From NCBI RefSeq assembly GCF_945956965.1, contig NZ_CAMFJS010000004.1, positions 124,001 to 188,000 of the forward strand: a stretch of 64,000 bases of DNA, given 5' to 3'. The first letter of the stretch is position 1. Each line of letters starts with the position of its first letter. Under the pieces are notes generated by a model, which did no database searches, was not told where the DNA came from, and saw only the letters and a program-made list of their open reading frames with translations. Positions 20,505 through 28,067 of this stretch are shown in pieces. The translations under genes were made by a program, and so were the position numbers. Origin of the DNA: an uncultured Roseateles sp. GTDB taxonomy: Bacteria; Pseudomonadota; Gammaproteobacteria; Burkholderiales; Burkholderiaceae_C.

Positions 20505-20975
20505 TCAGGCGACCGACTTGAGCGGTTCCCAGTTGGCGATCAAGCGATGCAGTTCGCTGGCCTCGGGATCGGTCTTGAGGCGTTCACGCAAATCGCGGTC
20601 GGACAGCATTTCGGCAATTTCCGAGAGGATTTCCAGGTGTCTTTGCGTTGCCGCCTCGGGCACCAGCAGGAAGATCAGGAGGCTGACGGCCTCGTCATCT
20701 GGCGCATCAAAGCCTATGGCTTGTTGCACACGCAAAACAGCTGCCAGCGGGTTCTTCAAACCCTTGATGCGGCCGTGCGGGATGGCCACGCCATGACCCA
20801 AGCCGGTGGAGCCCAGGCGCTCGCGGGCAAACAAGTTGTCCGCCACGATGGCGCGCGAAATGGCATGGTTGTTTTCGAACAGCAAGCCGGCCTGCTCGAA
20901 GATGCGCTTTTTGCTGGACGCGTCCACGTTCACCAGCACATTGCTGGCAGGAAGGATGGCTGCGAGACGGTTCAT
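20505..20975 (-). CDS. ptsN: PTS-Ntr EIIA protein
   Basis: Phospho-carrier of the nitrogen PTS that regulates potassium and other systems by protein contact. The start at 20975 gives MNRLAAILP and 156 aa; upstream frame is not family-like. Phospho-acceptor His is in GLGHGVAIPHGRIKGL near residue 66. The rest (LLIFLLVPEAATQRHLEILSEIAEML) is typical. It lies between hpf and hprK, the usual order in this group, though a terminator sits between hpf and ptsN so ptsN probably has its own promoter within 20976-21150. Confidence 0.95.
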   Translation of the reverse strand: MNRLAAILPASNVLVNVDASSKKRIFEQAGLLFENNHAISRAIVADNLFARERLGSTGLGHGVAIPHGRIKGLKNPLAAVLRVQQAIGFDAPDDEAVSLLIFLLVPEAATQRHLEILSEIAEMLSDRDLRERLKTDPEASELHRLIANWEPLKSVA

Positions 20976-21152
20976 GGTGTCTAAGCGCTGAGTACGGCAG
21001 GGTAGCCTTGGCCAATGCGCTCGTTCGATGTTTAAGAAAGCGATTATAGAAACGCTGGGCAAGCCCGCATGCACCCTGCTTATGCCTCAGCGCACTATTG
21101 CGCACTATGCTGCGGTGCAGCACGGTCAGTATTGCACAGCTTTGCCCAGTCA

Positions 21153-21180
21153 GCAAAAAGGCGACCACGGGGGTCGCCTT
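21153..21180 (-). terminator. Rho-independent terminator of hpf
   Basis: On the minus strand AAGGCGACC, a 4-nt loop and GGTCGCCTT form a 9-bp perfect stem followed by TTTTT-type sequence (AAAAA on the plus strand at 21154-21158). It lies 41 bp past the hpf stop. Confidence 0.85.
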
Positions 21181-21220
21181 GAGCTGGGCAAGACAGGCCG
21201 TGCCTGCCATTGCAAGGGGC

Positions 21221-21562
21221 CTAGGGCGCCGGAGTTTCCAGGCGCTTGGCCGCGACGTGGTGATGATTTTGCAAGCGGTCTTTGTGACGGCAGACTTGCC
21301 GGTCCAGCTTGTCCATCAACTGGTCGATCGCCGCGTACAGGTCTTCGCTGGCATGCTCCACAAAAATATCGCGTCCTTTGACATGCAGGGTCACTTCAGC
21401 CTTCTGTCTGCGATCCTTTTCCTTTTGCTTTTCCACGGTGAGCAAGACGTTGACGTCAACAACTTGATCAAAATGGCGCGTCACTCGATCCAACTTTGTA
21501 AGCACATACTCACGCAGAGACGGCGTAACTTCCAAATGGTGGCCACTGATTGTCAGGTTCAT
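21221..21562 (-). CDS. hpf: Ribosome hibernation-promoting factor
   Basis: Binds the 30S subunit in stationary phase and helps inactivate ribosomes. I choose the ATG at 21562 because AAGGAGG sits 4 nt upstream, giving [12 protein letters not shown], the usual family start, and 113 aa. Conserved parts are [20 protein letters not shown] and [31 protein letters not shown]. This is the short form without the C-terminal dimerisation domain. In many betaproteobacteria rpoN precedes hpf; here the upstream side is a long non-coding region and corA. Confidence 0.95.
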   Translation of the reverse strand: MNLTISGHHLEVTPSLREYVLTKLDRVTRHFDQVVDVNVLLTVEKQKEKDRRQKAEVTLHVKGRDIFVEHASEDLYAAIDQLMDKLDRQVCRHKDRLQNHHHVAAKRLETPAP

Positions 21563-22038
21563 AAAGCCTCCTTTCACAAGGGAGAACTGGAGAAATGGAA
21601 AACCGGTTTCAAAGAACGATGTGAAGCTGATGGCTGGTTCTCGGACGACGTGCCTTGGTCGGGTTGGGGTCGATCCAGTTTGCTCCCGTTGCCGCTTCGT
21701 GACAAGTGTTTTACGGTCATGACTGGGCGATAGGCCGATCGGCTGAACTCAAGTGTGAATTTGGTCCGCCAACGAGGCGGTAGATGATTGGCCGAAGGCC
21801 AGCTGCGGCGAGGTGATAATCACGGCTTCCCCGCTACGGAGATTTTCTTGGACAGCGATCACCCTCGGTGACCGTCCGCTCCCGTGTCAAAGGTGCAGGC
21901 CGTGAATCGGCGCTTCTCGTGTACCCGATTGTCCGGCAGTGAGACGGTTTCCCCAACCCACTATCCACTCCCGGACCTGCCTGGTTTTTGGCAGCCGTCC
22001 AGACTCAAGCAATCGGCGCATTGGCGCTGGAGATCTGC
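21563..22038. other. 476-bp intergenic region between hpf and corA, hairpin-rich
   Basis: No convincing gene. It must hold divergent promoters for hpf and corA. On the plus strand there are several short perfect hairpins in a row: CCGCC-AACGA-GGCGG at 21766-21780, TGGCC-GAA-GGCCA at 21789-21801, and TCACC-CTC-GGTGA at 21859-21871. That is compatible with a structured corA leader. I could not match it to a known Mg2+ or Mn2+ riboswitch consensus. Confidence 0.4.
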
Positions 22039-23013
22039 ATGCTGAACGTGTTCACGCTGGACAACGGCCGCCTGAAGGGCGGGCTGTTCCAGGAAGAAAT
22101 TGAAACCGCCGAAGACCTGGCCCAGTCGCGGCCTGTTTGGGTTGACCTGGAAGATCCGAGCGCGGAAGAAAAGGGCTGGATCCGCGACCGCTTCGGCCTG
22201 GTGATTCCCGAAGACATCGTGGACGAGGACCTGGAAGAGTCCGCGCGTTTTTACGAGGAAGACAACGGCGAGTTGCACATTCGCTCTGACTTCTTGATTG
22301 ACGATGACGAGGCGCCGCGCAATGTGCGGGTGGCCTTCATCCTCTACAACAATGTGCTGTTTTCCATTCACCGCGAAGATTTGCCGGTGTTCCGCTTGCT
22401 GCGCCTGCGGGCACGCCGCATCCCGGCCCTGATCGAAGACGCCAAGGATGTGCTGCTCAAGCTCTACGACGCCGACGCCGAGTACTCCGCCGACGTGCTT
22501 GAAGGCATTTACGACAAGCTCGAAAAAGTCAGCGCCCGGGTGCTGAAGAAGGACGTCAATGACACCGAAGCGGGCGAGGTGCTGTCGGCCATCGCGCGTG
22601 AGGAAGACTTGAACGGTCGCATCCGCCGTAACGTCATGGATACACGGCGCGCGCTCAGCTTCATGATGCGCAGCCGCATGCTCAATGCCGAGCAGTTCGA
22701 GGAATCGCGGCAGATTCTGCGCGACATCGATTCGCTCGACTCACACACCGCCTTCTTGTTCGACAAGGTCAACTTCTTGATGGACGCCACCGTGGGTTTC
22801 ATCAATATCAATCAGAACAAGATCATCAAGATCTTCTCGGTGGCCAGCGTGGCCTTGCTGCCGCCGACCCTGATTGCCAGCATCTACGGCATGAACTTCA
22901 AGTACATGCCCGAGCTGGAGCAGCCCTGGGGCTACCCCTTTGCGCTGGCCTTGATGGCGGCCTCGGTGGCCGCGCCCTTCATCTATTTCAGGCGCAAAGG
23001 CTGGCTCAGATAA
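22039..23013 (+). CDS. corA: CorA magnesium/cobalt transporter
   Basis: Pentameric inner-membrane Mg2+ channel. Start at 22039 gives MLNVFTLDNGRLK and 324 aa; the frame is open to 21988 but that adds no family sequence. The large N-terminal cytoplasmic domain (~1-260) is followed by two C-terminal helices (~268-290 and ~298-318) joined by the GMN signature in IYGMNFKYMPELEQPWGYPF. It is the classic CorA type rather than ZntB, judging by the GMN and the acidic loop. Confidence 0.95.
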   Translation: MLNVFTLDNGRLKGGLFQEEIETAEDLAQSRPVWVDLEDPSAEEKGWIRDRFGLVIPEDIVDEDLEESARFYEEDNGELHIRSDFLIDDDEAPRNVRVAFILYNNVLFSIHREDLPVFRLLRLRARRIPALIEDAKDVLLKLYDADAEYSADVLEGIYDKLEKVSARVLKKDVNDTEAGEVLSAIAREEDLNGRIRRNVMDTRRALSFMMRSRMLNAEQFEESRQILRDIDSLDSHTAFLFDKVNFLMDATVGFININQNKIIKIFSVASVALLPPTLIASIYGMNFKYMPELEQPWGYPFALALMAASVAAPFIYFRRKGWLR

Positions 23014-23040
23014 ACCCAGCCAGCCCGGCGCCTGGTTGGT

Positions 23041-24573
23041 TTACTTTGCCGGGCAATGCTCGGCCGCCACCCACAGATAGGCGTTCAGGCGCGGGCTCGC
23101 TGCCTTCACTGGCAGGCCGCGGCGCTCCTCGATGAGCACGATATCGCTTTGGCTGAGTGACACGATCCAAGTGCGTGGCGCGGCGCAGCGCAGCTCCGCC
23201 CAGGCCGAGGGCGGCAGCAGAATTCTTTGCGCCTTGGGGAGATTGAACTTGCCGGCCTCGACGATTTCCCGCCGCCAGCTGTCGTCGGTCTGCGGCTTGA
23301 ACGGGTCGTCCAGGATGACCGGCACCGGCTCGCCACGGCGCAGCAGCAAGGGCACGTCGAAGGTGAATTGATCTTCGAAGACCAGCGCGTCGCCCGCTTG
23401 CCATTGGGCCTGCATGGCTGCGACCAACTTCTCATTGCTCTTGGTGTCGACCTGGATGATGCCGATGAACATGCCGATGGTCGTCACCATGCCCATGATG
23501 GCCAAGCCGGTGGGCAGGCGTTTCAGCCATCCGCTGGCAGTTTGATGCCATTGCGCCAGCTGAGGCGCGATCAGCAAGGCCAGGGCCGGGCCCACGGGCA
23601 GGATATAGCCCAGCAGCTTCGACGAGGGCAGGGTGAAGAACAAAGTGATGCCCAGCAGCCAGACCAGGCCCAGCTGACCCAGCGGATTGCTGCGGGTTTC
23701 CTTCTTGCACATCAGCCACAGCCAGACCGGCGACCAGGGCAGGGTCATGATGGCCAGCACGCCGGGGTAGAACCAGGCCGGCATCACATTGTTAAAGCCT
23801 TCAGCCGCATAGCGCTGGAAGTGGTGCACCACGAAGAAGTAGTGCAAGAAGCCCGGGTTGCTGCGTTCCATCAACAAGAACCAGGGCACACAGATTACTG
23901 CGAACGCGAGCCAGCCGCGCCACCAAGCGAGCTGCAGCACCGAGCGCCAGCCCTGGGTCCAGAACAGCCAGACCGTCAGCACCAGCAAGGGCAGCACCAC
24001 GCCAATCAAGCCCTTGGCCAGCACGCCCAGGCCCATGGCCACAAAGCCCAGCAGACGCAAGCCCTTGTGCGGCTTTAGTGCATGGCTGGCCAAGGAGCAA
24101 ATAGCAATGCCGATGCAGCTGGCGACCAGCATGTCCAGATTGGCGAACTGTGAGCCCAGGTGCCAGAAGGGCTGGGCCACCATGAAGATCAGCGCCCAGG
24201 CGGCGACCATCGGCGCTTGATTGGCATCCAGCTGGCGGCGCATCAGCTGGGTCACGCTGAACATGGCCGCCAGCGCCGCCAGCAGGGGCACCAGACGCGC
24301 GCCGATGGCGGACTCGCCGCTCAGACCAAAGCTCAGGCCGGCCAGCCAGTAGAACAGCGGTGGCTTGTGGAAATATGGCAGGCCGTTCATCTGCGGCGTT
24401 AGCCAGTCGCCGCTGAACCACATTTGCGAAGCCACGCCGACGTAGCGGCCTTCATCCGGCAAAGCCACGGGGCGCCAAGGCAAGGTGATCAGAAAGACCA
24501 GTGCGGCCAGCGCCAGGCCCCACCATTTGTGCTGCAGCAATCTCATAAAACCCCGAATGAATGGAGTGCGCAT
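23041..24573 (-). CDS. ArnT-like / family 39 membrane glycosyltransferase
   Basis: Predicted transfer of a sugar from a polyprenyl-phosphate donor to a periplasmic acceptor such as lipid A. 510 aa with about ten to eleven transmembrane helices. The DEGRYVG motif in the first periplasmic loop and PYFHKPPLFYWL are hallmarks of the ArnT/PMT superfamily. The last ~110 residues are periplasmic. No arn genes for aminoarabinose synthesis are nearby, so substrate is unknown. Starts at 24573 or 24546 are both possible; neither has a strong ribosome site. It converges on corA with only 27 bp between stops. Confidence 0.85.
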   Translation of the reverse strand: MRTPFIRGFMRLLQHKWWGLALAALVFLITLPWRPVALPDEGRYVGVASQMWFSGDWLTPQMNGLPYFHKPPLFYWLAGLSFGLSGESAIGARLVPLLAALAAMFSVTQLMRRQLDANQAPMVAAWALIFMVAQPFWHLGSQFANLDMLVASCIGIAICSLASHALKPHKGLRLLGFVAMGLGVLAKGLIGVVLPLLVLTVWLFWTQGWRSVLQLAWWRGWLAFAVICVPWFLLMERSNPGFLHYFFVVHHFQRYAAEGFNNVMPAWFYPGVLAIMTLPWSPVWLWLMCKKETRSNPLGQLGLVWLLGITLFFTLPSSKLLGYILPVGPALALLIAPQLAQWHQTASGWLKRLPTGLAIMGMVTTIGMFIGIIQVDTKSNEKLVAAMQAQWQAGDALVFEDQFTFDVPLLLRRGEPVPVILDDPFKPQTDDSWRREIVEAGKFNLPKAQRILLPPSAWAELRCAAPRTWIVSLSQSDIVLIEERRGLPVKAASPRLNAYLWVAAEHCPAK

Positions 24574-24679
24574 CCTAAGGGCTGGCGCGGCACTTTCGTG
24601 AACTCTTGTGCGGCGGCTGGCTTGTCAGGCGTGAAGTTCGGCGTGGCCTGGCGATTGGCATCATTCAAATGGGCTCGGC

Positions 24680-24715
24680 ACAAACACAAAGGGCTTCCGC
24701 ACTGTGCGGAAGCCC
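24680..24715 (-). terminator. Strong hairpin terminator ending the minus-strand RNA
   Basis: A perfect 12-bp inverted repeat GGGCTTCCGCAC / GTGCGGAAGCCC around one central base (24691-24715), followed on the minus strand by TTTGTGTTTGTG. It separates the candidate RNA from the glycosyltransferase gene downstream. Confidence 0.65.
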
Positions 24716-24830
24716 TGGGAATAAAAATAGCCGCAAGACGCCTCGAAGCCAACGAGGGAGGGAGGGAGGAGGAGGAAAACGGCTTGGAGATTTCACCCCT
24801 ATCGCTAGGGAGATCTTGCGGCTGTAACTA
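24691..24830 (-). ncRNA. Candidate small RNA with three-way junction and anti-Shine-Dalgarno loop
   Basis: Read on the minus strand. An outer 10-bp perfect stem pairs 24814-24823 (AGCCGCAAGA) with 24729-24738 (TCTTGCGGCT). Inside are two hairpins. One is CCCTA-GCGA-TAGGG (24797-24810), closed by a GNRA-type loop. The other is a short stem AAGCC/GGCTT (24781-24785 with 24746-24750) presenting a ~30-nt pyrimidine loop with three CCT repeats followed by three CCCT-type repeats. ATTTTTATT follows the outer stem, then a second strong hairpin (24691-24715) with TTTGTGTTTG. No known family was recognised with certainty. The loop resembles the CCUCC loops of the alphaproteobacterial cuckoo/CcsR-type RNAs. 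The plus-strand transcript, with GGGA repeats, is a less likely alternative. Confidence 0.5.
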
Positions 24831-24836
24831 GGTTTA

Positions 24837-24864
24837 ATGCTAACGGAATTTCTCCTTCTGTGAA
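24837..24864 (-). promoter_or_regulatory. Possible sigma-70 promoter for the minus-strand small RNA
   Basis: On the minus strand TTCACA (24864-24859) and TAGCAT (24842-24837) are separated by 16 bp, matching 5/6 and 4/6 of the consensus. The predicted start near 24830 lies a few bases before the outer stem of the RNA. The match alone is modest; its position is what makes it worth recording. Confidence 0.35.
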
Positions 24865-25054
24865 ACATTTCGGGCGCTTTTCAATAAGTCGCCAAGTGGC
24901 AAAAAAGTGACGTCTGCCGCAGTTTCGGTCGAATACAAATGTATCAATTTGAGATTTGATCCCTGGCCCGCCTCACTGCCGCGCCAAGCGGCATGGTTGC
25001 TGGCTTTAGCTGATTTTCTAGCTGAAAATTTGAGGCGCGATGCCGGTGTCATTT

Positions 25055-25083
25055 TTGCAATATTAATTCATATTAATTATTAT
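25055..25083 (+). promoter_or_regulatory. Sigma-70-like promoter for the plus-strand small RNA
   Basis: TTGCAA (25055-25060), a 17-bp AT-only-but-one spacer, and TATTAT (25078-25083). The surrounding 40 bp are strikingly AT-rich for this genome. It fires toward the small RNA beginning near 25090; no protein gene lies in that direction before the convergent chemoreceptor gene. Confidence 0.55.
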
Positions 25084-25089
25084 GTTTTT

Positions 25090-25178
25090 CCGGTTTGCGG
25101 AGGGTTTTGTCAGGGGCAAACCCCCCAAGAGTTAGGTGGATTTGAAGTCCATGGCCGCAGGGCAATATTTGCCTTTTT
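25090..25178 (+). ncRNA. Candidate small RNA of about 90 nt
   Basis: Defined by the promoter at 25055-25083 and the intrinsic terminator at 25161-25178. The 5' hairpin pairs GGTTTGC (25092-25098) with GCAAACC (25116-25122) around a 17-nt loop that exposes GGAGGG. A central GGATTTGAAGTCC can form a small hairpin. The terminator then closes the RNA. There is no open frame of note. It is transcribed convergently with the chemoreceptor gene, ending about 120 bp before that gene's stop. I recognise no known family. Confidence 0.55.
25161..25178 (+). terminator. Intrinsic terminator of the plus-strand small RNA
   Basis: GGCAA-TAT-TTGCC stem-loop followed directly by TTTTT (25174-25178). The U-tract is only on the plus strand, which fixes the direction. 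Confidence 0.7.
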
Positions 25179-25300
25179 GGGCCATTGCCGAGCGCGCCGA
25201 CGCCCTCGTTTCCTGTCGTCGTCAGATGGGCTTTGGGCGACGCAAACGGCGCCCCTTTTCAGGCTGTTCGCCGAGCCATTCGCCCGCGGCCCGCGTTGGC

Positions 25301-26854
25301 TCAGCGTGCCAGCTTGAACACCGAGACAACTTCCACCATTTGTGCGGCCTGGGTGCGCAGGCTCTCAGCGGCGGCGGCGCTTTGCTCCACCAGCGCCGCG
25401 TTTTGTTGGGTGGTCTGGTCCATCTGTGTGACCGCCTCGCCGACCTGGGCCACGCCGGAACTTTGCTCGGCGCTGGCGCTGCTGATCTCGCCCATGATGT
25501 CGGTGACTCGGCGGATGGCGCTGACCACTTCTTGCATCGTGGCGCCGGCCTGATCGACCAGGGCGGTGCCGCTCTCCACGCGCTCAACACTGGTGGAGAT
25601 CAGGCTCTTGATTTCCTTCGCGGCCTCGGCGGAGCGTTGGGCCAGATTGCGCACCTCCGCTGCCACCACCGCAAAGCCTCGCCCCTGCTCGCCGGCACGA
25701 GCGGCTTCAACGGCGGCATTCAGTGCCAGGATATTCGTCTGGAAGGCAATGCCATCGATCACGCTGATGATGTCGACGATCTTGCGCGAACTTTCATTGA
25801 TGCCCTTCATGGTTTCGACCACCCGGCCGACCACCTCGCCACCTTGAGCGGCCACGTTGGATGCGCCGATGGCGAGTTGATTGCCCTGCCTGGCGTTGTC
25901 AGCGTTCTGCATGACGGTGGAACCCAGTTGCTCCATCGAGGCTGCGGTTTCTTCCAGGGCGCTGGCTTGTTGTTCGGTGCGCTGGCTGAGGTCGTGATTG
26001 CCTTGCGCGATCTCGGCGCTGGCCGTCGCCACGCTTTCGGCGTTATTGCGCACCGTGCCGACGATGGACGCCAGTTTCACTTTCATATTGCCCAGGGCAT
26101 TGATCAGCTGTGAAGTCTCGTCCCGCCCTTCGGCGCGCAAATCCTGTGTGAGGTCGCCATCGGCGATGCGCTCGGCAGCCTTTACGGCCTGCGTCATGGG
26201 TGTGGTGATCATGCGGGTGACCCAGACGGCCAAGCCTGCCGCTACCAGCACAGAACCCAGCAGATCGACGATCACCCAGATGCGCGCCCGGCTATAGGTT
26301 TCCTGCGAGTTCTTGTAGTCATCGACCGAGCCCTTGTCGTTAATCTCGATCAGGCGGCTGATGCCCGCATTCATCTCACGAAAGCTAGTCCGCGACTCAC
26401 CTCGAAAATAGGCTTGCGCCTCCGTGAGCGTCTTTTCGCCGCCGCGTGACAGCTGCATCAGCTTGGCGTGTGTGGCCCAGTATTTTTCAAGCAAGGGCTT
26501 GAACGCTTCAATGGCCTGGCGTTCTTCGCCAGCGGTGACCATGGGTTCGTAGGCCTTGAGGGCGATGTCGAACTTGCTTTTGAATTCGGCCAGACGCTTC
26601 TCGATATCGTCCATCTGCTTGTCGTCCAAGGCCATCAGATGATCCGATTCGGCGCGGCGATAGGTGTTGATGGCGTCCTGCATCTGCCCAAGTGTCTTGA
26701 TGCTGGGCAGCCAGTTGGTGGCGATGTCTTCAACATTGGCATTGTTGCGCGCCAACTGAGTGATCGCAAAGACTCCGACCAAAAGGTTGAGTGCCACGAT
26801 CAGGAAGAAGGCGACGCCCAGCTTGGCGCCGAGCCTGTAGTTGCTGAGCTGCAT
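25301..26854 (-). CDS. Methyl-accepting chemotaxis protein
   Basis: Transmembrane chemoreceptor of 517 aa. Start at 26854 ([13 protein letters not shown]). TM1 ~11-31, a four-helix-bundle periplasmic sensor (~35-190), TM2 ~190-212, HAMP (~212-265) and a cytoplasmic coiled coil with the conserved hairpin tip [20 protein letters not shown] followed by [14 protein letters not shown]. The C-terminus ends VVSVFKLAR without the NWETF-type pentapeptide that binds CheR in high-abundance receptors. No che genes are near, so it is an orphan receptor; the ligand is unknown. Confidence 0.95.
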   Translation of the reverse strand: MQLSNYRLGAKLGVAFFLIVALNLLVGVFAITQLARNNANVEDIATNWLPSIKTLGQMQDAINTYRRAESDHLMALDDKQMDDIEKRLAEFKSKFDIALKAYEPMVTAGEERQAIEAFKPLLEKYWATHAKLMQLSRGGEKTLTEAQAYFRGESRTSFREMNAGISRLIEINDKGSVDDYKNSQETYSRARIWVIVDLLGSVLVAAGLAVWVTRMITTPMTQAVKAAERIADGDLTQDLRAEGRDETSQLINALGNMKVKLASIVGTVRNNAESVATASAEIAQGNHDLSQRTEQQASALEETAASMEQLGSTVMQNADNARQGNQLAIGASNVAAQGGEVVGRVVETMKGINESSRKIVDIISVIDGIAFQTNILALNAAVEAARAGEQGRGFAVVAAEVRNLAQRSAEAAKEIKSLISTSVERVESGTALVDQAGATMQEVVSAIRRVTDIMGEISSASAEQSSGVAQVGEAVTQMDQTTQQNAALVEQSAAAAESLRTQAAQMVEVVSVFKLAR

Positions 26855-27144
26855 GAAAAGAACCCTTTCAATGCGGGTCGCGGTGCGGCGACCTTGATAG
26901 ACACAGAACAAACCCTGGCTGAAAAAGCATACTCCATAGCCCTGCCGATAGGGGGGACTTTATGAGGCGCTTGGCTTGAACTCAGCTGTGCCGCGATGAA
27001 AGGGGTGCTGGTCGGTGCTGCGTTAGGGCCATTTACCTGCCCGCGCTGCGCCTTGGCCTTGACGGCCGAGAGGGTGGGGCGGCGACGTGCGCCACCCCCG
27101 GTCCCGCGCTGGCGTATGGCGCTAGGCGGGCCCGCTGAATTGAC

Positions 27145-28032
27145 TCAGTGGCTTTGGCTGCGCTTGTAAACCAGCAATGCGAAGCAGGCAGCCGCCACGA
27201 TCAGCCCGCCGATGAAATGCGGCGAAGCCAGGCCTTGCACGGCCAGCAGGCCATCTTGCCAAGCCAGGGCGGCTACTCGCAGTGGGACCTGAGGCTGATG
27301 GGCCATTGTCTGCACCGCGTGGCCGATGTTGTCAGGGCTGGCCACAAGTGCCGCGCTGGCGCCGGTGGTTTGGGCGCTCAGCAAGTCCCAGACGATCGTC
27401 AGGCCATAGATCTTGTCCAGCACCAAGCCGCCCACGCCGACCACCAGCGCCACCGCCGGAATGCCCCAGCGCTTCAGCCAAGCCGAGGCCACCATGGTGA
27501 TGAGCAGCAAGGGGGCGAGCCACAAGCTCATCAGCACCACGCCCAGCAGCCCGCGCAAAACCACCGGTACCGCCGCGGCCAGGGCCGTGCCCCAGGGCAC
27601 CGCCGTGAAGGCGGAGAAGCCCGCCAGCTTGATCATCAAGCCTGCTGCCACCAGTGGGCCGAAGCAGGCCCCCAGCAGCAGGCCAGCGATGGGCACGAGC
27701 AGGCCATGCGCCAAGAGTGGGGCAGCAACGCTTTCCGCATGGCTGGCCGGCAGCGAGAGCCAGAACTCGATGGAGCGATCTTGCACATCGCGGCGAGCCA
27801 GGCCGGGTAACTGGAACATGGCGCTGATCCAGGCGATGCCGAAAACGCCCAGGCTTGTGAAGGCCATCAAGGCCAGCGCCACTTCCAGCGGAGGGCCGTC
27901 GGGGTTGCCATCGACCTGGCCGAAGGGCAGCAAGACCAGAAACAGCCCGATGGGCAGAAACAGGGTGATCAACCAACCGCGCTTGTGCTGCATCCATTCG
28001 CGCAGCAGCAGGGTTTGAAAACGTGAGTTCAT
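27145..28032 (-). CDS. ABC-2 type transporter permease
   Basis: Membrane subunit for the ATPase encoded 35 bp upstream. 295 aa with about six transmembrane helices; the N-terminus MNSRFQTLLLREWMQHKRGW is the typical cytosolic lead of ABC-2 permeases. VDGNPDGPPLEV forms the first external loop. Third gene of a GntR-ATPase-permease operon resembling ytrA-type systems. Cargo unknown; in related operons the systems respond to envelope stress or antibiotics. Confidence 0.85.
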   Translation of the reverse strand: MNSRFQTLLLREWMQHKRGWLITLFLPIGLFLVLLPFGQVDGNPDGPPLEVALALMAFTSLGVFGIAWISAMFQLPGLARRDVQDRSIEFWLSLPASHAESVAAPLLAHGLLVPIAGLLLGACFGPLVAAGLMIKLAGFSAFTAVPWGTALAAAVPVVLRGLLGVVLMSLWLAPLLLITMVASAWLKRWGIPAVALVVGVGGLVLDKIYGLTIVWDLLSAQTTGASAALVASPDNIGHAVQTMAHQPQVPLRVAALAWQDGLLAVQGLASPHFIGGLIVAAACFALLVYKRSQSH

Positions 28033-28067
28033 GAGGTTCTCCGTCGCGTTATGGTGTTATGGCTTGG

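Noticed and set aside
24840-25052. 70-codon open frame on the minus strand ahead of the structured RNA
   Set aside because: No ribosome site, an AT-rich promoter-like sequence at its start, and a translation with no recognisable feature. It overlaps the predicted small RNA promoter.
25120-25160. tRNA-Sec-like anticodon arm (GGACTTCAAATCC on the minus strand)
   Set aside because: The 13-mer equals the E. coli selC anticodon loop region, but no acceptor stem, D-arm, long variable arm or T-arm (GGTTCGA) can be found around it.
26930-26960. FliA-type promoter (GCCGATAG) near the chemoreceptor gene
   Set aside because: The element reads on the plus strand, away from the chemoreceptor, and its upstream half (AAAG with 16-bp spacing) is a poor match.
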